Below, piece after piece: positions 1 to 8,340 of a stretch of 64,000 nucleotides of DNA (the stretch's first letter is position 1; every line of letters starts with the position of its first letter). The stretch is from UBA1757 sp045627385 (GTDB lineage Bacteria > Bacteroidota > Bacteroidia > Bacteroidales > UBA1402). The DNA is taken from positions 74,193 to 138,192 of the forward strand of contig JAZQNO010000013.1 in NCBI GenBank assembly GCA_045627385.1. The letters run 5' to 3'. The position numbers and the translations under genes were made by a program. The notes beneath the pieces are model-generated. The model worked only from the letters and a program-made list of their open reading frames with translations, was not told where the DNA came from and made no database searches.

Positions 1-1
1 A

Positions 2-1006
2 CGTCCGCAACTCTGGAGTCCGGAAAATCCCCGTCTCTATCGCGTGAAACTCAGTTCCGGCCAGGATTCGGTAGAAGACGAAATCGGATTCCGCTGTATC
101 GAAACCAGAGGAAAAGACCTCTATCTCAATGGAGAAAAACTCTTCTGCCGTGGAGTCAGCATCCACGAGGAAGCCCCCTTCCGTTCGGGAAGAGCCTGGA
201 GCCCCGAAGATGCCATGATCCTTCTGGGCTGGGCCAGGGAAATGAACTGCAACTTTGTTCGGCTGGCTCATTATCAGCACAACGAATACATGATACGTGC
301 AGCCGAACGTATGGGATTGCTGGTCTGGGCCGAAATCCCTTGCTACTGGACGATCGACTGGGACAACGAATCGACCTACGAAACGGCCCAGGACCAGTTG
401 GATATGCTCATCGGGCGAGACCGCAACCGTGCCAACATCATCATTTGGTCCATCGCCAACGAAACCCCCGTCTCAGAACCCCGCAACCAGTTCCTCGGAC
501 GTCTTATCCAGCGCGCCCGTTCGCTCGACGACACGCGGCTGCTGGCCGCCGCTATGGAAAAGAAAGAACTCCCCGGAAAAATCATGACCCTCGAGGATCC
601 GCTGTCGGCCCAGCTCGATGTGCTCAGTTTCAACCAATATGTCGGTTGGTACGACGGCCTGCCCGAGAAATGCGATCAGGTGAAATGGCAGTTCAACGAG
701 GATAAACCAGTGTTTATCAGCGAATTCGGAGGCGGCGCACTGCAGGGCTATCATGGCCCTGCCAATCAGCGCTTCACGGAAGAGTTTCAGGAAGAACTCT
801 ATCGCCATTCGGTCTCGATGCTGGAAAATATGGAAGGCCTGTCGGGCTGCACCCCCTGGATTCTGACCGACTTCCGCTCACCGCGTCGTGTCCTGGTAGA
901 CATCCAGGACGGTTTCAACCGAAAAGGCTTGATTTCCGATCGCGGCATCCGCAAGAAAGCCTTTTACGTGATGCAGGAGTGGTATGGCAAACTGTCTGGT
1001 AAATAA
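2..1006 (+). CDS. Glycoside hydrolase family 2 protein (beta-galactosidase/beta-glucuronidase type), 5' end outside window
   Basis: This is the C-terminal part of a GH2 enzyme, which hydrolyses beta-glycosides with retention. The reading frame is open from base 2 and starts with LWSPENPRLYRVKL, the usual end of the sugar-binding and Ig-like domains, so the GTG at 44 is not the true start. The TIM barrel follows: NFVRLAHYQHNEYM, then WSIANE with the acid/base Glu at 461-463, then FISEFGG with the nucleophile Glu at 722-724. The gene ends 10 bases before a GH35 gene, so the two are probably co-transcribed. The exact substrate cannot be read from this fragment. Galactoside or glucuronide cleavage in plant or host glycan degradation is inferred. 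Confidence 0.9.
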   Translation, partial: RPQLWSPENPRLYRVKLSSGQDSVEDEIGFRCIETRGKDLYLNGEKLFCRGVSIHEEAPFRSGRAWSPEDAMILLGWAREMNCNFVRLAHYQHNEYMIRAAERMGLLVWAEIPCYWTIDWDNESTYETAQDQLDMLIGRDRNRANIIIWSIANETPVSEPRNQFLGRLIQRARSLDDTRLLAAAMEKKELPGKIMTLEDPLSAQLDVLSFNQYVGWYDGLPEKCDQVKWQFNEDKPVFISEFGGGALQGYHGPANQRFTEEFQEELYRHSVSMLENMEGLSGCTPWILTDFRSPRRVLVDIQDGFNRKGLISDRGIRKKAFYVMQEWYGKLSGK

Positions 1007-1016
1007 ACTCCCTGTC

Positions 1017-2939
1017 ATGAAAGAAATATATCGCATTTTTCTGGCTCTGGCCATGAGCCTGTTGATTCTGTCGGGCACTTCCTGCTCCAGACATCACGAA
1101 TTCAGCATCGGCGACGGCTGCTTCCTCCTCGATGGAAAGCCCTTCGTCATCAAATCGGGCGAAATGCACTATCCGCGCATTCCCGCCGAATACTGGGAAC
1201 AGCGCATACAGATGTGCAAAGCCATGGGCATGAACACCATCTGCCTGTATGTATTCTGGAATGTGCACGAACAGCGGCCCGGCGAGTTCGACTTTACCGG
1301 CAACAATGATGTAGCCGCCTTCTGCCGCCTGGCCCAGAAGCACGGCATGTACGTCATCGTGCGTCCCGGCCCCTACGCCTGTGCGGAGTGGGATATGGGC
1401 GGACTGCCCTGGTGGCTGCTCCAGAAAGAAGACATCAGCCTGCGCTCACAGGATTCCTATTTCATGGAGCGCGTCCGCCTGTTCATGGGAAAACTCGGCG
1501 AGCAGCTGGCCGACCTTCAGCTGGCACGCGGAGGCAATATCCTCATGATGCAGGTGGAGAACGAGTTCGGCTCCTACGGCACCGACAAACCCTATCTGCA
1601 GGAAGTGGCCGCCGTCCTCAGAGAATCTGGCTTTACGGATGTGCCTCTATTCCAGTGCGACTGGAGCAGCAACTTCCGGAAAAACGCCTTGGACGGACTG
1701 GTTTGGACCATCAATTTCGGAGCCGGTTCCGATATCGAGCGCCAGTTCAAGCCCCTGAAAGAGGCCGATCCCCATATGCCGCTGATGTGCAGCGAATACT
1801 GGTCGGGCTGGTTCGACCGCTGGGGCAGTCCCCACGAGACCCGCAGCACCGAATCGCTGGTGAAGGGAATGAAGGACATGCTCGACCGCGACATCTCCTT
1901 CAGCCTCTATATGGCCCACGGAGGCACCACCTGGGGCCATTGGGCCGGAGCCAATTGCCCGCCCTATGCCTCCTGGTGCAGCTCCTACGATTACGACGCG
2001 CCCATCAGCGAAGCAGGCCATACGACCGAAAAATTCTGGGCATTGCGTGAGCTTCTGGCCGGCTACTCCGACGAAGAACTGCCCGAAGTGCCCGAAGAAT
2101 ATCCCGTGAAAGCCTTCCAGGCCACCCTCGACGAAGTGGCCCCGCTTTGGAGCAATCTTCCCCAGCCCCTCGCATCCGAAAACGTGCGTCCCATGGAATT
2201 CTTCAATCAGGGCTACGGCAGCATCCTCTACCGGACGCATCTGAAAGACGGTCTGAAAAAGTCCGCCCTCCTTGTCATCGACGAAGTCCACGACTGGGCC
2301 GAAATCTTCATCGACGGCCGCCTCATCGGCATCCTAGACCGCCGTCACGGCGACAAGGAATTGCTCTTGCCCGCCTGCCGGGCGGGCAGTCGGCTGGACA
2401 TCCTGGTCGAAAACATGGGCCGCGTCAACTACAGCCGTACCATCTACGACTGGAAGGGCATCACCAAATCCGTCTCCCTGGGTGAAAAGGAACTCAGCGG
2501 CTGGGAAGTCTACTGCCTGCCCGCCGACTATGCCTTTGCCGCTCATAAAAACTACGAAGCCTTTGCCACCCATCCGGTCGAACCCGGCACATCCGCCAAG
2601 GACGAGCGGCTGACGGAAGGCCCCGCCTTCTGGCGCGGCAATCTCTGGCTCGATTCCGAACCCGCCGACACCTACCTCGATACGAGAAATCTGGGCAAGG
2701 GACTGGTGTGGATCAACGGACACGCCATCGGCCGATTCTGGGAAATCGGACCGCAGCAGACACTCTACGTGCCCGGTTGCTGGCTGCGTGAAGGCAACAA
2801 CGAACTGATTGTCCTGGACCTGCTCGGACCCAAAAACAACGCCCGTCTGCAGTGCCTCACCGAGCCCATTCTCGACGAACTCCATTCGGAGGAAGCAATC
2901 AAGGCCGGCGAAACCGGAAATTGGAACAGGGTAGACTGA
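1017..2939 (+). CDS. Glycoside hydrolase family 35 beta-galactosidase, predicted lipoprotein
   Basis: This 640-residue enzyme should remove terminal beta-galactose. The ATG at 1017 is chosen because it gives a clean signal sequence (MKEIYRIFLALAMSLL) ending at a Cys around residue 23, which suggests a lipoprotein. An upstream ATG at 984 would overlap the GH2 gene. GH35 signatures are clear: DGKPFVIKSGEMHYPRIP near the start, RPGPYACAEWDMGGLP, QVENEFGSYG with the proton donor Glu, and CSEYWSGWFDRWG with the nucleophile Glu. C-terminal jelly-roll domains include KGLVWINGHAIGRFW, a typical family ending. The length is normal for bacterial GH35. It lies 10 bases after the GH2 gene and converges with the phosphatase gene that ends at 2947. 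Confidence 0.93.
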   Translation: MKEIYRIFLALAMSLLILSGTSCSRHHEFSIGDGCFLLDGKPFVIKSGEMHYPRIPAEYWEQRIQMCKAMGMNTICLYVFWNVHEQRPGEFDFTGNNDVAAFCRLAQKHGMYVIVRPGPYACAEWDMGGLPWWLLQKEDISLRSQDSYFMERVRLFMGKLGEQLADLQLARGGNILMMQVENEFGSYGTDKPYLQEVAAVLRESGFTDVPLFQCDWSSNFRKNALDGLVWTINFGAGSDIERQFKPLKEADPHMPLMCSEYWSGWFDRWGSPHETRSTESLVKGMKDMLDRDISFSLYMAHGGTTWGHWAGANCPPYASWCSSYDYDAPISEAGHTTEKFWALRELLAGYSDEELPEVPEEYPVKAFQATLDEVAPLWSNLPQPLASENVRPMEFFNQGYGSILYRTHLKDGLKKSALLVIDEVHDWAEIFIDGRLIGILDRRHGDKELLLPACRAGSRLDILVENMGRVNYSRTIYDWKGITKSVSLGEKELSGWEVYCLPADYAFAAHKNYEAFATHPVEPGTSAKDERLTEGPAFWRGNLWLDSEPADTYLDTRNLGKGLVWINGHAIGRFWEIGPQQTLYVPGCWLREGNNELIVLDLLGPKNNARLQCLTEPILDELHSEEAIKAGETGNWNRVD

Positions 2940-2946
2940 AGCCCGC

Positions 2947-3753
2947 TCAGTCCGTGTAGGGCATTGCCGGAATGTGCTTCTGCACAATCTTCAGCAAACG
3001 CGAATGGTTCACGGCCGAATTGGCCGCGAGAACCAAATCGATACCGTCCAGACGGGGCAACGCTCCGTCCAGATGGCTGATGCAACCGCCGGCTTCCTGC
3101 AGAATCAGCATGCCCGCCGCATAATCCCAGGGCTGCAGACGCATTTCGAAATACAGTTCGCAATAGCCGGCAGCCAGAAAACAGAGCTCCACAGAAGCCG
3201 CTCCAAACCGCCTCAAATCGTTGCACTGGAGATAAGTCTCCATGATGATGTCGTTGCAGACACCGGCAAACTCCTTGCGGTAGGTGCTCATCGCTGTGCA
3301 GAAAAGCCCGTTTTTAAACGACCTGTCCGACACATGGATAGGCTCCCCGTTGCAAAAGGCGCCCTGACCGCGGACAGCCGTGTACATCTCCTTGCGGGCG
3401 GGGCTATAGACCACACCCATTTCCAAGCGGTCATCTTTTTTCAAAGCCACGGAAATGGCGCAATGGTCTATGCCTCTGGAATAGTTGGCCGTGCCGTCGA
3501 TAGGGTCGACAATCCAAGTGTAGCAGGCATTCTCTCCCGCGGCATCCGAGGACGGAGCGTCCGAGAGGCTCTCCTCGCAGAGAAACCGGCTGCCCGGCAG
3601 CAGAAGGCCCAGCTCGCGGCACAGAAATTCCTGAACGGCCAGATCGGAAGTGGTGACGATGTTTTCCAAGCCGTCTTTCTGCTCGATGGCAAAATCGCGC
3701 TTCATCATCAGCGAAGCGGCTCGGGATACGATATCGGTAATTTCTTTAATCAT
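2947..3753 (-). CDS. Inositol monophosphatase family protein
   Basis: This 268-residue protein belongs to the Mg2+-dependent IMPase/CysQ/FBPase superfamily, which removes phosphate from inositol phosphates, 3'-phosphoadenosine nucleotides or sugar phosphates. Metal-binding motifs are present: EES after LLPGSRFLC, WIVDPIDGTANYSRG (DPIDGT signature), and QPWDYAAGMLILQEAGG (second signature with the WD pair). The start at 3753 is fixed by an ATGA overlap with the stop of the upstream acetyltransferase gene, which means translational coupling. A longer frame up to 3933 has no support. The substrate cannot be assigned. A role in clearing 3'-phosphoadenosine phosphate, or a general phosphatase role, are both possible. 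Confidence 0.88.
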   Translation of the reverse strand: MIKEITDIVSRAASLMMKRDFAIEQKDGLENIVTTSDLAVQEFLCRELGLLLPGSRFLCEESLSDAPSSDAAGENACYTWIVDPIDGTANYSRGIDHCAISVALKKDDRLEMGVVYSPARKEMYTAVRGQGAFCNGEPIHVSDRSFKNGLFCTAMSTYRKEFAGVCNDIIMETYLQCNDLRRFGAASVELCFLAAGYCELYFEMRLQPWDYAAGMLILQEAGGCISHLDGALPRLDGIDLVLAANSAVNHSRLLKIVQKHIPAMPYTD

Positions 3754-4280
3754 AAAGCGGTTTTCTGAAGAATGCAGACATCTTCGTAAGAGTCGCCGAT
3801 GCGGTGCCAGTCGCGCAGACAGCCCGCCCGGACAAAACCTTCGTTTTCGAACAGCTCCAAAGACGCCCGGTTGTTTTGGGCGATATGGGCATAGACTTGG
3901 TGAAGTTGCAGAAATCCCAAAGCATAGTCGCACAGCAGCCGCAGCGCCCGGCGGGCATTGCCCCGACGGCGGAACGGCGTGTCGACGACGATGCCGATGC
4001 CGGCCCGGCGGTCGCAGAGGTCCAGATCGAACAGGTCAATCAGGCCCAGACGCTCCTTGTCCGATAGCCGTTCGATGACCAGGCGCACCTGATGCATCTC
4101 GTAGATATCCTGCGAGAGCGAAGCTTCTATGTACTGTTTCAGAGCGAAGCGCGACACAGGAGCCTGCTGCTGCCCGCACGGCCAGAGGCTGCTGTCGTTT
4201 TCCAGACGGTAGAGAAAATCCAGGTCTTCCGGCTCCAGAGCGCGGAGGCCGACCTGTCCGTCAGAGAGTTTCGCTTCCAT
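3750..4280 (-). CDS. GNAT family N-acetyltransferase (RimJ/RimL-like)
   Basis: This 176-residue protein should transfer an acetyl group from acetyl-CoA to an amine. It starts VGLRALEPEDLDFLYRLEND, typical of the RimJ/RimL-like GNAT group. The acetyl-CoA loop is visible as VDTPFRRRGNARRALRLL (Q/RxxGxA type), and the C terminus contains NNRASLELFENEGFVRAG, the conserved N-x-x-S-x-x-x-Y/F-E-x-x-G-F motif. It overlaps the phosphatase gene by four bases and lies 6 bases downstream of a membrane-protein gene, so 4892 to 2947 reads as one operon. The substrate is unknown. Ribosomal protein or small-molecule acetylation are both possible. Confidence 0.85.
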   Translation of the reverse strand: MEAKLSDGQVGLRALEPEDLDFLYRLENDSSLWPCGQQQAPVSRFALKQYIEASLSQDIYEMHQVRLVIERLSDKERLGLIDLFDLDLCDRRAGIGIVVDTPFRRRGNARRALRLLCDYALGFLQLHQVYAHIAQNNRASLELFENEGFVRAGCLRDWHRIGDSYEDVCILQKTAL

Positions 4281-4286
4281 AAGAGC

Positions 4287-4892
4287 TCAGTCGTCGAGAA
4301 AACGGTCCGAGTGGATTTCGTCCGGCCGGGCATTGTCGTCCTGCCGGTTCTTCGGAATGAAATCGTCATCCTCCTCGTCCATCACCGTGAAATTGCCCAC
4401 CTTCCCGGCTTCCTCCACCGGAGCCTGAGGCTCATAGAGGCTGCCGTCGGCATTCAGCGCGATGTCTCTCAAAAGCGGAGCCTTTCCCGGAATGGCGAAG
4501 AAATAGAAGATCATCACCATGGCGTAGAACATCTTCGCCTGCACCATCGTGGTGAAAACCAGAAGAAAAATCGTTGCCAGGGCAAGAAAGTCCAGAAACA
4601 GGATGCGGGCCAGCGAAGCTTTGGCATAGCCTCTAAGGCGCAGCTCGGCCTCTTCCAGCTGGCAGAGTTTACCGCAACGCTTGTGGAACCACAGCAGCGA
4701 GCCCGGAATGCCAATCATGAAAACGATCAGGCAGACCGTCTCGATGACCGTGGTGGCGGTGCCGGTTTCGATGAGCTCCATTTTGGGAATGACGCCATAG
4801 ATGGCGCACAATCCGATACCCAGCATAAGGGCGGCAGAAATGCCGAAATGTATCCAATTTTTTTTGAGCGTTTTTGCGATAAGCTGTTCCAT
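4287..4892 (-). CDS. Hypothetical four-helix membrane protein
   Basis: I do not recognise the family. The 201-residue protein has about four hydrophobic helices: around residues 15-35 (HFGISAALMLGIGLCAIYGV), 45-66 (TTVIETVCLIVFMIGIPG), 92-113 (ILFLDFLALATIFLLVF) and 117-135 (AKMFYAMVMIFYFFAIPG). An acidic cytoplasmic-type tail follows (FTVMDEEDDDFIPKNRQDD). It sits between recR, 19 bases upstream on the same strand, and the acetyltransferase. The gene order suggests an unremarkable conserved inner-membrane protein, but no function can be given from sequence alone. Confidence 0.7.
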   Translation of the reverse strand: MEQLIAKTLKKNWIHFGISAALMLGIGLCAIYGVIPKMELIETGTATTVIETVCLIVFMIGIPGSLLWFHKRCGKLCQLEEAELRLRGYAKASLARILFLDFLALATIFLLVFTTMVQAKMFYAMVMIFYFFAIPGKAPLLRDIALNADGSLYEPQAPVEEAGKVGNFTVMDEEDDDFIPKNRQDDNARPDEIHSDRFLDD

Positions 4893-4911
4893 ATATAGTC
4901 AAACGTTTGGT

Positions 4912-5523
4912 TTACGAAGAGAAAGGCGTGCGGTTCAGAATGGAGCGCCCCAAGGTGATCTCGTCGGCGTATTCCAGCTCGTCACCCACCGAAATGCCTC
5001 TGGCAATCACAGAGATGCAGATAGGGTAGGCCGACAGCCGGCGGTAAAGGTAGAACGCCGTGGCATCCCCTTCGCTCGTGGCCGAAAGCGCCAGAATGAC
5101 CTCCCTGATGTCGCCTTTGGCCACACGGTCCACCAGCGAATCGATTTCCAGATCGGAAGGCCCCACGCCATCCATGGGAGCAATCAGGCCCCCCAGCACA
5201 TGGTAGACACCCCGATACTGCTGAGTGGCTTCCACCGCCATCACCTCCCGGATGTTCTCCACCACGCAGACCGTCTGGAAATCGCGTTTCGGGTCGCTGC
5301 AGATCTGGCAGAACTCCGTATCGGATATGTTGTGGCAGAGCTTGCAGTAGTGCACCTCCTTCTTGAGCCGGCTCAAAGCCTGGCAGAAAGAGTCGACCGT
5401 ATCCTCCTCCTGCCGCAGCAGATGCAGGACCAGACGCAAGGCAGTCTTGCGTCCGATGCCGGGCAGACGGGAAAAAGCCTGCACGGCGTCTTCCAGCAAT
5501 TGAGACGGATAGGATGATGTCAT
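4912..5523 (-). CDS. recR: Recombination protein RecR
   Basis: RecR (203 residues) acts with RecO and RecF to load RecA at gaps in DNA. The order of elements is standard: N-terminal helix-hairpin-helix (QAFSRLPGIGRKTALRLVLHLL), a four-cysteine zinc finger (CKLCHNISDTEFCQIC), the Toprim domain beginning at TVCVVENIREVMAVE, and a C-terminal Walker-B-like segment. The start at 5523 gives MTSSYPSQLLEDAV and a normal family length. The open frame continues upstream only through the divergent promoter region. A perfect -7 element for this gene is at 5543-5550. Confidence 0.97.
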   Translation of the reverse strand: MTSSYPSQLLEDAVQAFSRLPGIGRKTALRLVLHLLRQEEDTVDSFCQALSRLKKEVHYCKLCHNISDTEFCQICSDPKRDFQTVCVVENIREVMAVEATQQYRGVYHVLGGLIAPMDGVGPSDLEIDSLVDRVAKGDIREVILALSATSEGDATAFYLYRRLSAYPICISVIARGISVGDELEYADEITLGRSILNRTPFSS

Positions 5524-5542
5524 AATCGTCGGATGATGTCTG

Positions 5543-5550
5543 CAAAGATA
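5543..5550 (-). promoter_or_regulatory. -7 element of recR promoter
   Basis: On the minus strand this reads TATCTTTG, an exact match to the Bacteroides -7 consensus TAnnTTTG, 20 bases upstream of the recR start. It is back to back with the symporter promoter at 5572-5579, so the 73-base gap holds two divergent promoters. Confidence 0.7.
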
Positions 5551-5571
5551 GTGGATTCTCCAGAAAAAGCG

Positions 5572-5579
5572 TATTTTTG
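5572..5579 (+). promoter_or_regulatory. -7 element of symporter promoter
   Basis: TATTTTTG matches TAnnTTTG exactly and lies 17 bases before the symporter ATG. This predicts a very short 5' leader. Confidence 0.65.
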
Positions 5580-5596
5580 CAGAAAAGAAAAAACGG

Positions 5597-7036
5597 ATGA
5601 ATCCCACACTCACCGCCATCCTCGTTCTGGTCTATTTCGGCATTCTGATGCTGATTTCGCACAGCCAGAGCCAGCACTGCAGCAACGATTCCTTTTTCCG
5701 CGGCAACCGCAAATCTCCCTGGATCGTCGTGGCCATCGGCATGGTAGGCGCATCGCTTTCGGGCGTCACCTTCGTCTCCGTGCCCGGCATGGTGCGCGGC
5801 AACGACATGCTCTATCTGCAGACCGTCCTAGGCTTCTTCGTCGGGTACATCCTCATAGCCAACATCCTGCTGCCCACCTATTTCAAACTGGATTCCCCCA
5901 GCATCTACGTGTATCTCAGGAAACGCTTCGGCAACCGCTCCTACCGCACCGGAGCCTCCTTCTTCCTGCTTTCCAAGACCATAGGCGCCGCCGCCCGCCT
6001 CTATGTGGTGGCCATCATCCTGCAGACCTTCATCCTCGACGCCTGGAAAGTGCCCTTTCCCGTCACGGTGTCGCTCATCATGCTCATGATCTGGCTCTAC
6101 ACCCGCAAAAGCGGCATCAAGACCATCGTGTGGACCGACCTGCTCCAGACCCTCTGCCTGCTCACGGCCCTGGTGCTCATCATCACAGGTCTGGTCCGCT
6201 CCCTGGACATGACGGCAGGCGAGGCCTGCCGCGCCATCGTCCGCGACGAACATTTCCACCTGTTCGAATTCCGCGACTGGAGCAGCAAACAACACTTCGT
6301 CAAACAGTTCTTCAGCGGCATCTTCATCGCACTGGTCATGACCGGTCTCGACCAGGACATGATGCAGAAAAACCTCAGCATCAACAACCTGAAGGATGCC
6401 AAAAAGAACATCTACACCTACGGATTCTGTTTCCTGCCGGTCAATTTCCTTTTCCTCGGCCTGGGAGTGCTGCTGCTGGTCTTCGCCCAACGCAACGGCT
6501 TCGAACTGCCCGTCAAAAGCGACGACATACTGCCGGTGCTGGCCACCCGCCATCTGGGACCGGCCGTGGCCATATTCTTCATGATAGGCATCATCAGCGC
6601 CGCCTTCTCCAGCGCCGACTCGGCCCTCACAGCCCTCACCACCTCCTTCTGCGTAGACATCCTCGACCGGCCCGACGACAACCGCCTGCGCAAACGGCTG
6701 CACCTGCTGCTCTCCGCCCTGATGCTGGCCATCATCCTCATCTTCCGTCAGGCCAACAACGGCAGCCTCATCGACGCCATCTACGTGATAGCGGGCTACA
6801 CCTACGGACCCCTGCTCGGACTCTATGCCTTCGGCCTCTTCACCCGCCGTCCGATCAACGACCGACGGACCCCCTTCATAGCCGTCGCATCGCCACTCGT
6901 CTGCGCCCTGCTGCAATACCTCTCCACGCATTTCCTCCATTACGCCATGGGCTACGAATTGCTTATGTTGAATGGCCTGCTGACGTTCTTCGCACTTTGG
7001 ATCAGCGGCCTGCACATGGAAGAAAAAACAGTGTAA
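5597..7036 (+). CDS. Sodium:solute symporter family transporter
   Basis: This 479-residue inner-membrane protein belongs to the SSS family (PutP/SGLT type), which couples solute uptake to the Na+ gradient. About 13 hydrophobic helices can be traced. Family markers are FFRGNRKSPWIVVAIGMVGASLSGVTFVS at the start (helices 1-2), TGASFFLLSKTIGAAARLYVV, and GIISAAFSSADSALTALTTSF, the conserved Na+-site region of helix 8. Many SSS transporters in this phylum import sugars, acids or sialic acid, but the substrate cannot be read here. Its Na+ supply would fit the Nqr pump encoded downstream in the window. The gene has its own promoter and is followed 11 bases later by engB. Confidence 0.9.
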   Translation: MNPTLTAILVLVYFGILMLISHSQSQHCSNDSFFRGNRKSPWIVVAIGMVGASLSGVTFVSVPGMVRGNDMLYLQTVLGFFVGYILIANILLPTYFKLDSPSIYVYLRKRFGNRSYRTGASFFLLSKTIGAAARLYVVAIILQTFILDAWKVPFPVTVSLIMLMIWLYTRKSGIKTIVWTDLLQTLCLLTALVLIITGLVRSLDMTAGEACRAIVRDEHFHLFEFRDWSSKQHFVKQFFSGIFIALVMTGLDQDMMQKNLSINNLKDAKKNIYTYGFCFLPVNFLFLGLGVLLLVFAQRNGFELPVKSDDILPVLATRHLGPAVAIFFMIGIISAAFSSADSALTALTTSFCVDILDRPDDNRLRKRLHLLLSALMLAIILIFRQANNGSLIDAIYVIAGYTYGPLLGLYAFGLFTRRPINDRRTPFIAVASPLVCALLQYLSTHFLHYAMGYELLMLNGLLTFFALWISGLHMEEKTV

Positions 7037-7047
7037 ATCAGTTTGTT

Positions 7048-7653
7048 ATGGATATAAAGTCTGCTACATTCGTCATCAGTAGCGCCGATGTGCGTTCCTG
7101 CCCCTCAGGAGACAGCCCCGAGTTCGCCTTCATCGGCCGTTCCAATGTAGGAAAATCCTCGCTCATCAACATGCTCACCGCTCGCGAAGGACTGGCCAAG
7201 ACATCCTCCAAGCCGGGCAAGACCCTGCTCATCAACCACTACCTCATCAACGGCCAGTGGCATCTGGTCGACCTTCCCGGCTACGGCTACGCCCAAGTGT
7301 CGCTTTCGCAGCGCGAGAAACTGCACAAGATGATCACCCGCTATGTGGAGCAACGCGAGCAGATGGCCTGCCTCTTCGTCCTGCTCGACGCGCGCATCAA
7401 GCCGCAGCAGATCGATTTGGATTTCATGGAATTTCTGGGAGAGTCGCAGATACCCTTCGCCCTGGTGTTCACCAAATGCGACAAGATATCCCAGTCGGAG
7501 CTCAACCGCAACCAGTCGGCCTACAAAGCCAGACTGCTGGAAAGCTGGGAAGAGCTGCCACCCATCTTCCTCACTTCCTCGGCCAGCCGGCGGGGCAGGG
7601 AAGAACTCCTCAACTACATTTCCGAAGTCTTGAAACAAATGAAAGAAGGCTGA
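7048..7653 (+). CDS. engB: Ribosome biogenesis GTP-binding protein YsxC/EngB
   Basis: This essential GTPase (201 residues) acts in assembly of the large ribosomal subunit. All G motifs are visible: G1 GRSNVGKSS, G2 region TSSKPGKTLLIN, G3 DLPGYGYAQVS (DxxG), G4 TKCDK, and G5 SSASRRG. The length is typical. The start MDIKSATFVIS at 7048 lies 11 bases after the symporter stop, so they are probably co-transcribed. A hairpin terminator overlaps the end of the gene. Confidence 0.96.
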   Translation: MDIKSATFVISSADVRSCPSGDSPEFAFIGRSNVGKSSLINMLTAREGLAKTSSKPGKTLLINHYLINGQWHLVDLPGYGYAQVSLSQREKLHKMITRYVEQREQMACLFVLLDARIKPQQIDLDFMEFLGESQIPFALVFTKCDKISQSELNRNQSAYKARLLESWEELPPIFLTSSASRRGREELLNYISEVLKQMKEG

Positions 7654-7675
7654 AACCGATCCGTTTCAGCCTTTT
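7646..7675 (+). terminator. Intrinsic terminator after engB
   Basis: Inverted repeat GGCTGAAAC (7648-7656) and GTTTCAGCC (7663-7671) with a six-base loop, followed by TTTTCT. It overlaps the engB stop and the 3' end of the convergent PAP2 gene, so it may also act on the other strand. Confidence 0.75.
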
Positions 7676-8340
7676 CTGAAGAAACTGTACAGACCGCGGT
7701 CCATCCAGGGCTTCCGGTAGCGGCTCATCCACCAGCAGCACAGCAGGGCAGACAGCGTGCCGATGAAACTGCCCACGGTGACGTCGATGAGAAAATGCTG
7801 CGAAAGATACATCCTAGCGTAGGCCACCAGCACGGCCATCATCAGCCATACCATTTTCCAGACAGGCTTTCTGGCTATCAGCGCCAACACACAGAACAGC
7901 CCGAAAGCGCCGGTCGTGTGGCCGGAAGGAAAACTGTGCGACGAATGCAGGTGCACACCGTCCACCAGATGGAACTGCAGGTCGGGATTGTCGGCCAAAA
8001 GCTCCTGCATCAGTATTTTCGGACGCGGACTCACAGGCCATACGACCCTTTTGCCGAATTGGGTGCCCAGCGACGAAAGCGCCGCCGAAGCGCAGGCCGT
8101 CAGACCGTGGCGGACCGACAGGAAAAAGCAAATCAGGCAGACAGGTCCGATGAAGGCAAAGGTGCCCATCTCCGAAATCCATTTGAAACAGATGTCCGCC
8201 ACCGGACTGTGCCACGAATTGATGGCGCAGAAAATCTCCGCCTTCGACAGCCCGCACAGAGTCACCGTGCTGGCAGTCAGCAAGACGAGATAGGCAATCA
8301 GCCACAATCGGTTGGCCCTCAGAATCTCTTTTAGCGTCAT
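7666..8340 (-). CDS. PAP2 family membrane phosphatase
   Basis: This 224-residue integral membrane protein has the acid-phosphatase/PAP2 signature spread over three motifs: KRVVWPVSPRP (KxxxxxxRP), SFPSGH (PSGH), and ARMYLSQHFLIDV (SRxxxxxHxxxD type). Four to six hydrophobic segments surround them. Relatives dephosphorylate undecaprenyl pyrophosphate, phosphatidylglycerol phosphate or lipid A at the outer face of the inner membrane. Which of these applies is not known. Its start overlaps the nadC stop by an ATGA, indicating coupling with nadC. Confidence 0.88.
   Translation of the reverse strand: MTLKEILRANRLWLIAYLVLLTASTVTLCGLSKAEIFCAINSWHSPVADICFKWISEMGTFAFIGPVCLICFFLSVRHGLTACASAALSSLGTQFGKRVVWPVSPRPKILMQELLADNPDLQFHLVDGVHLHSSHSFPSGHTTGAFGLFCVLALIARKPVWKMVWLMMAVLVAYARMYLSQHFLIDVTVGSFIGTLSALLCCWWMSRYRKPWMDRGLYSFFRKG

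Noticed and set aside
5533..7653. 706-codon frame that joins an out-of-frame reading of the symporter to EngB
   Set aside because: Only its last 201 codons are a real protein (EngB from 7048). The upstream part is a +1 shadow of the symporter.
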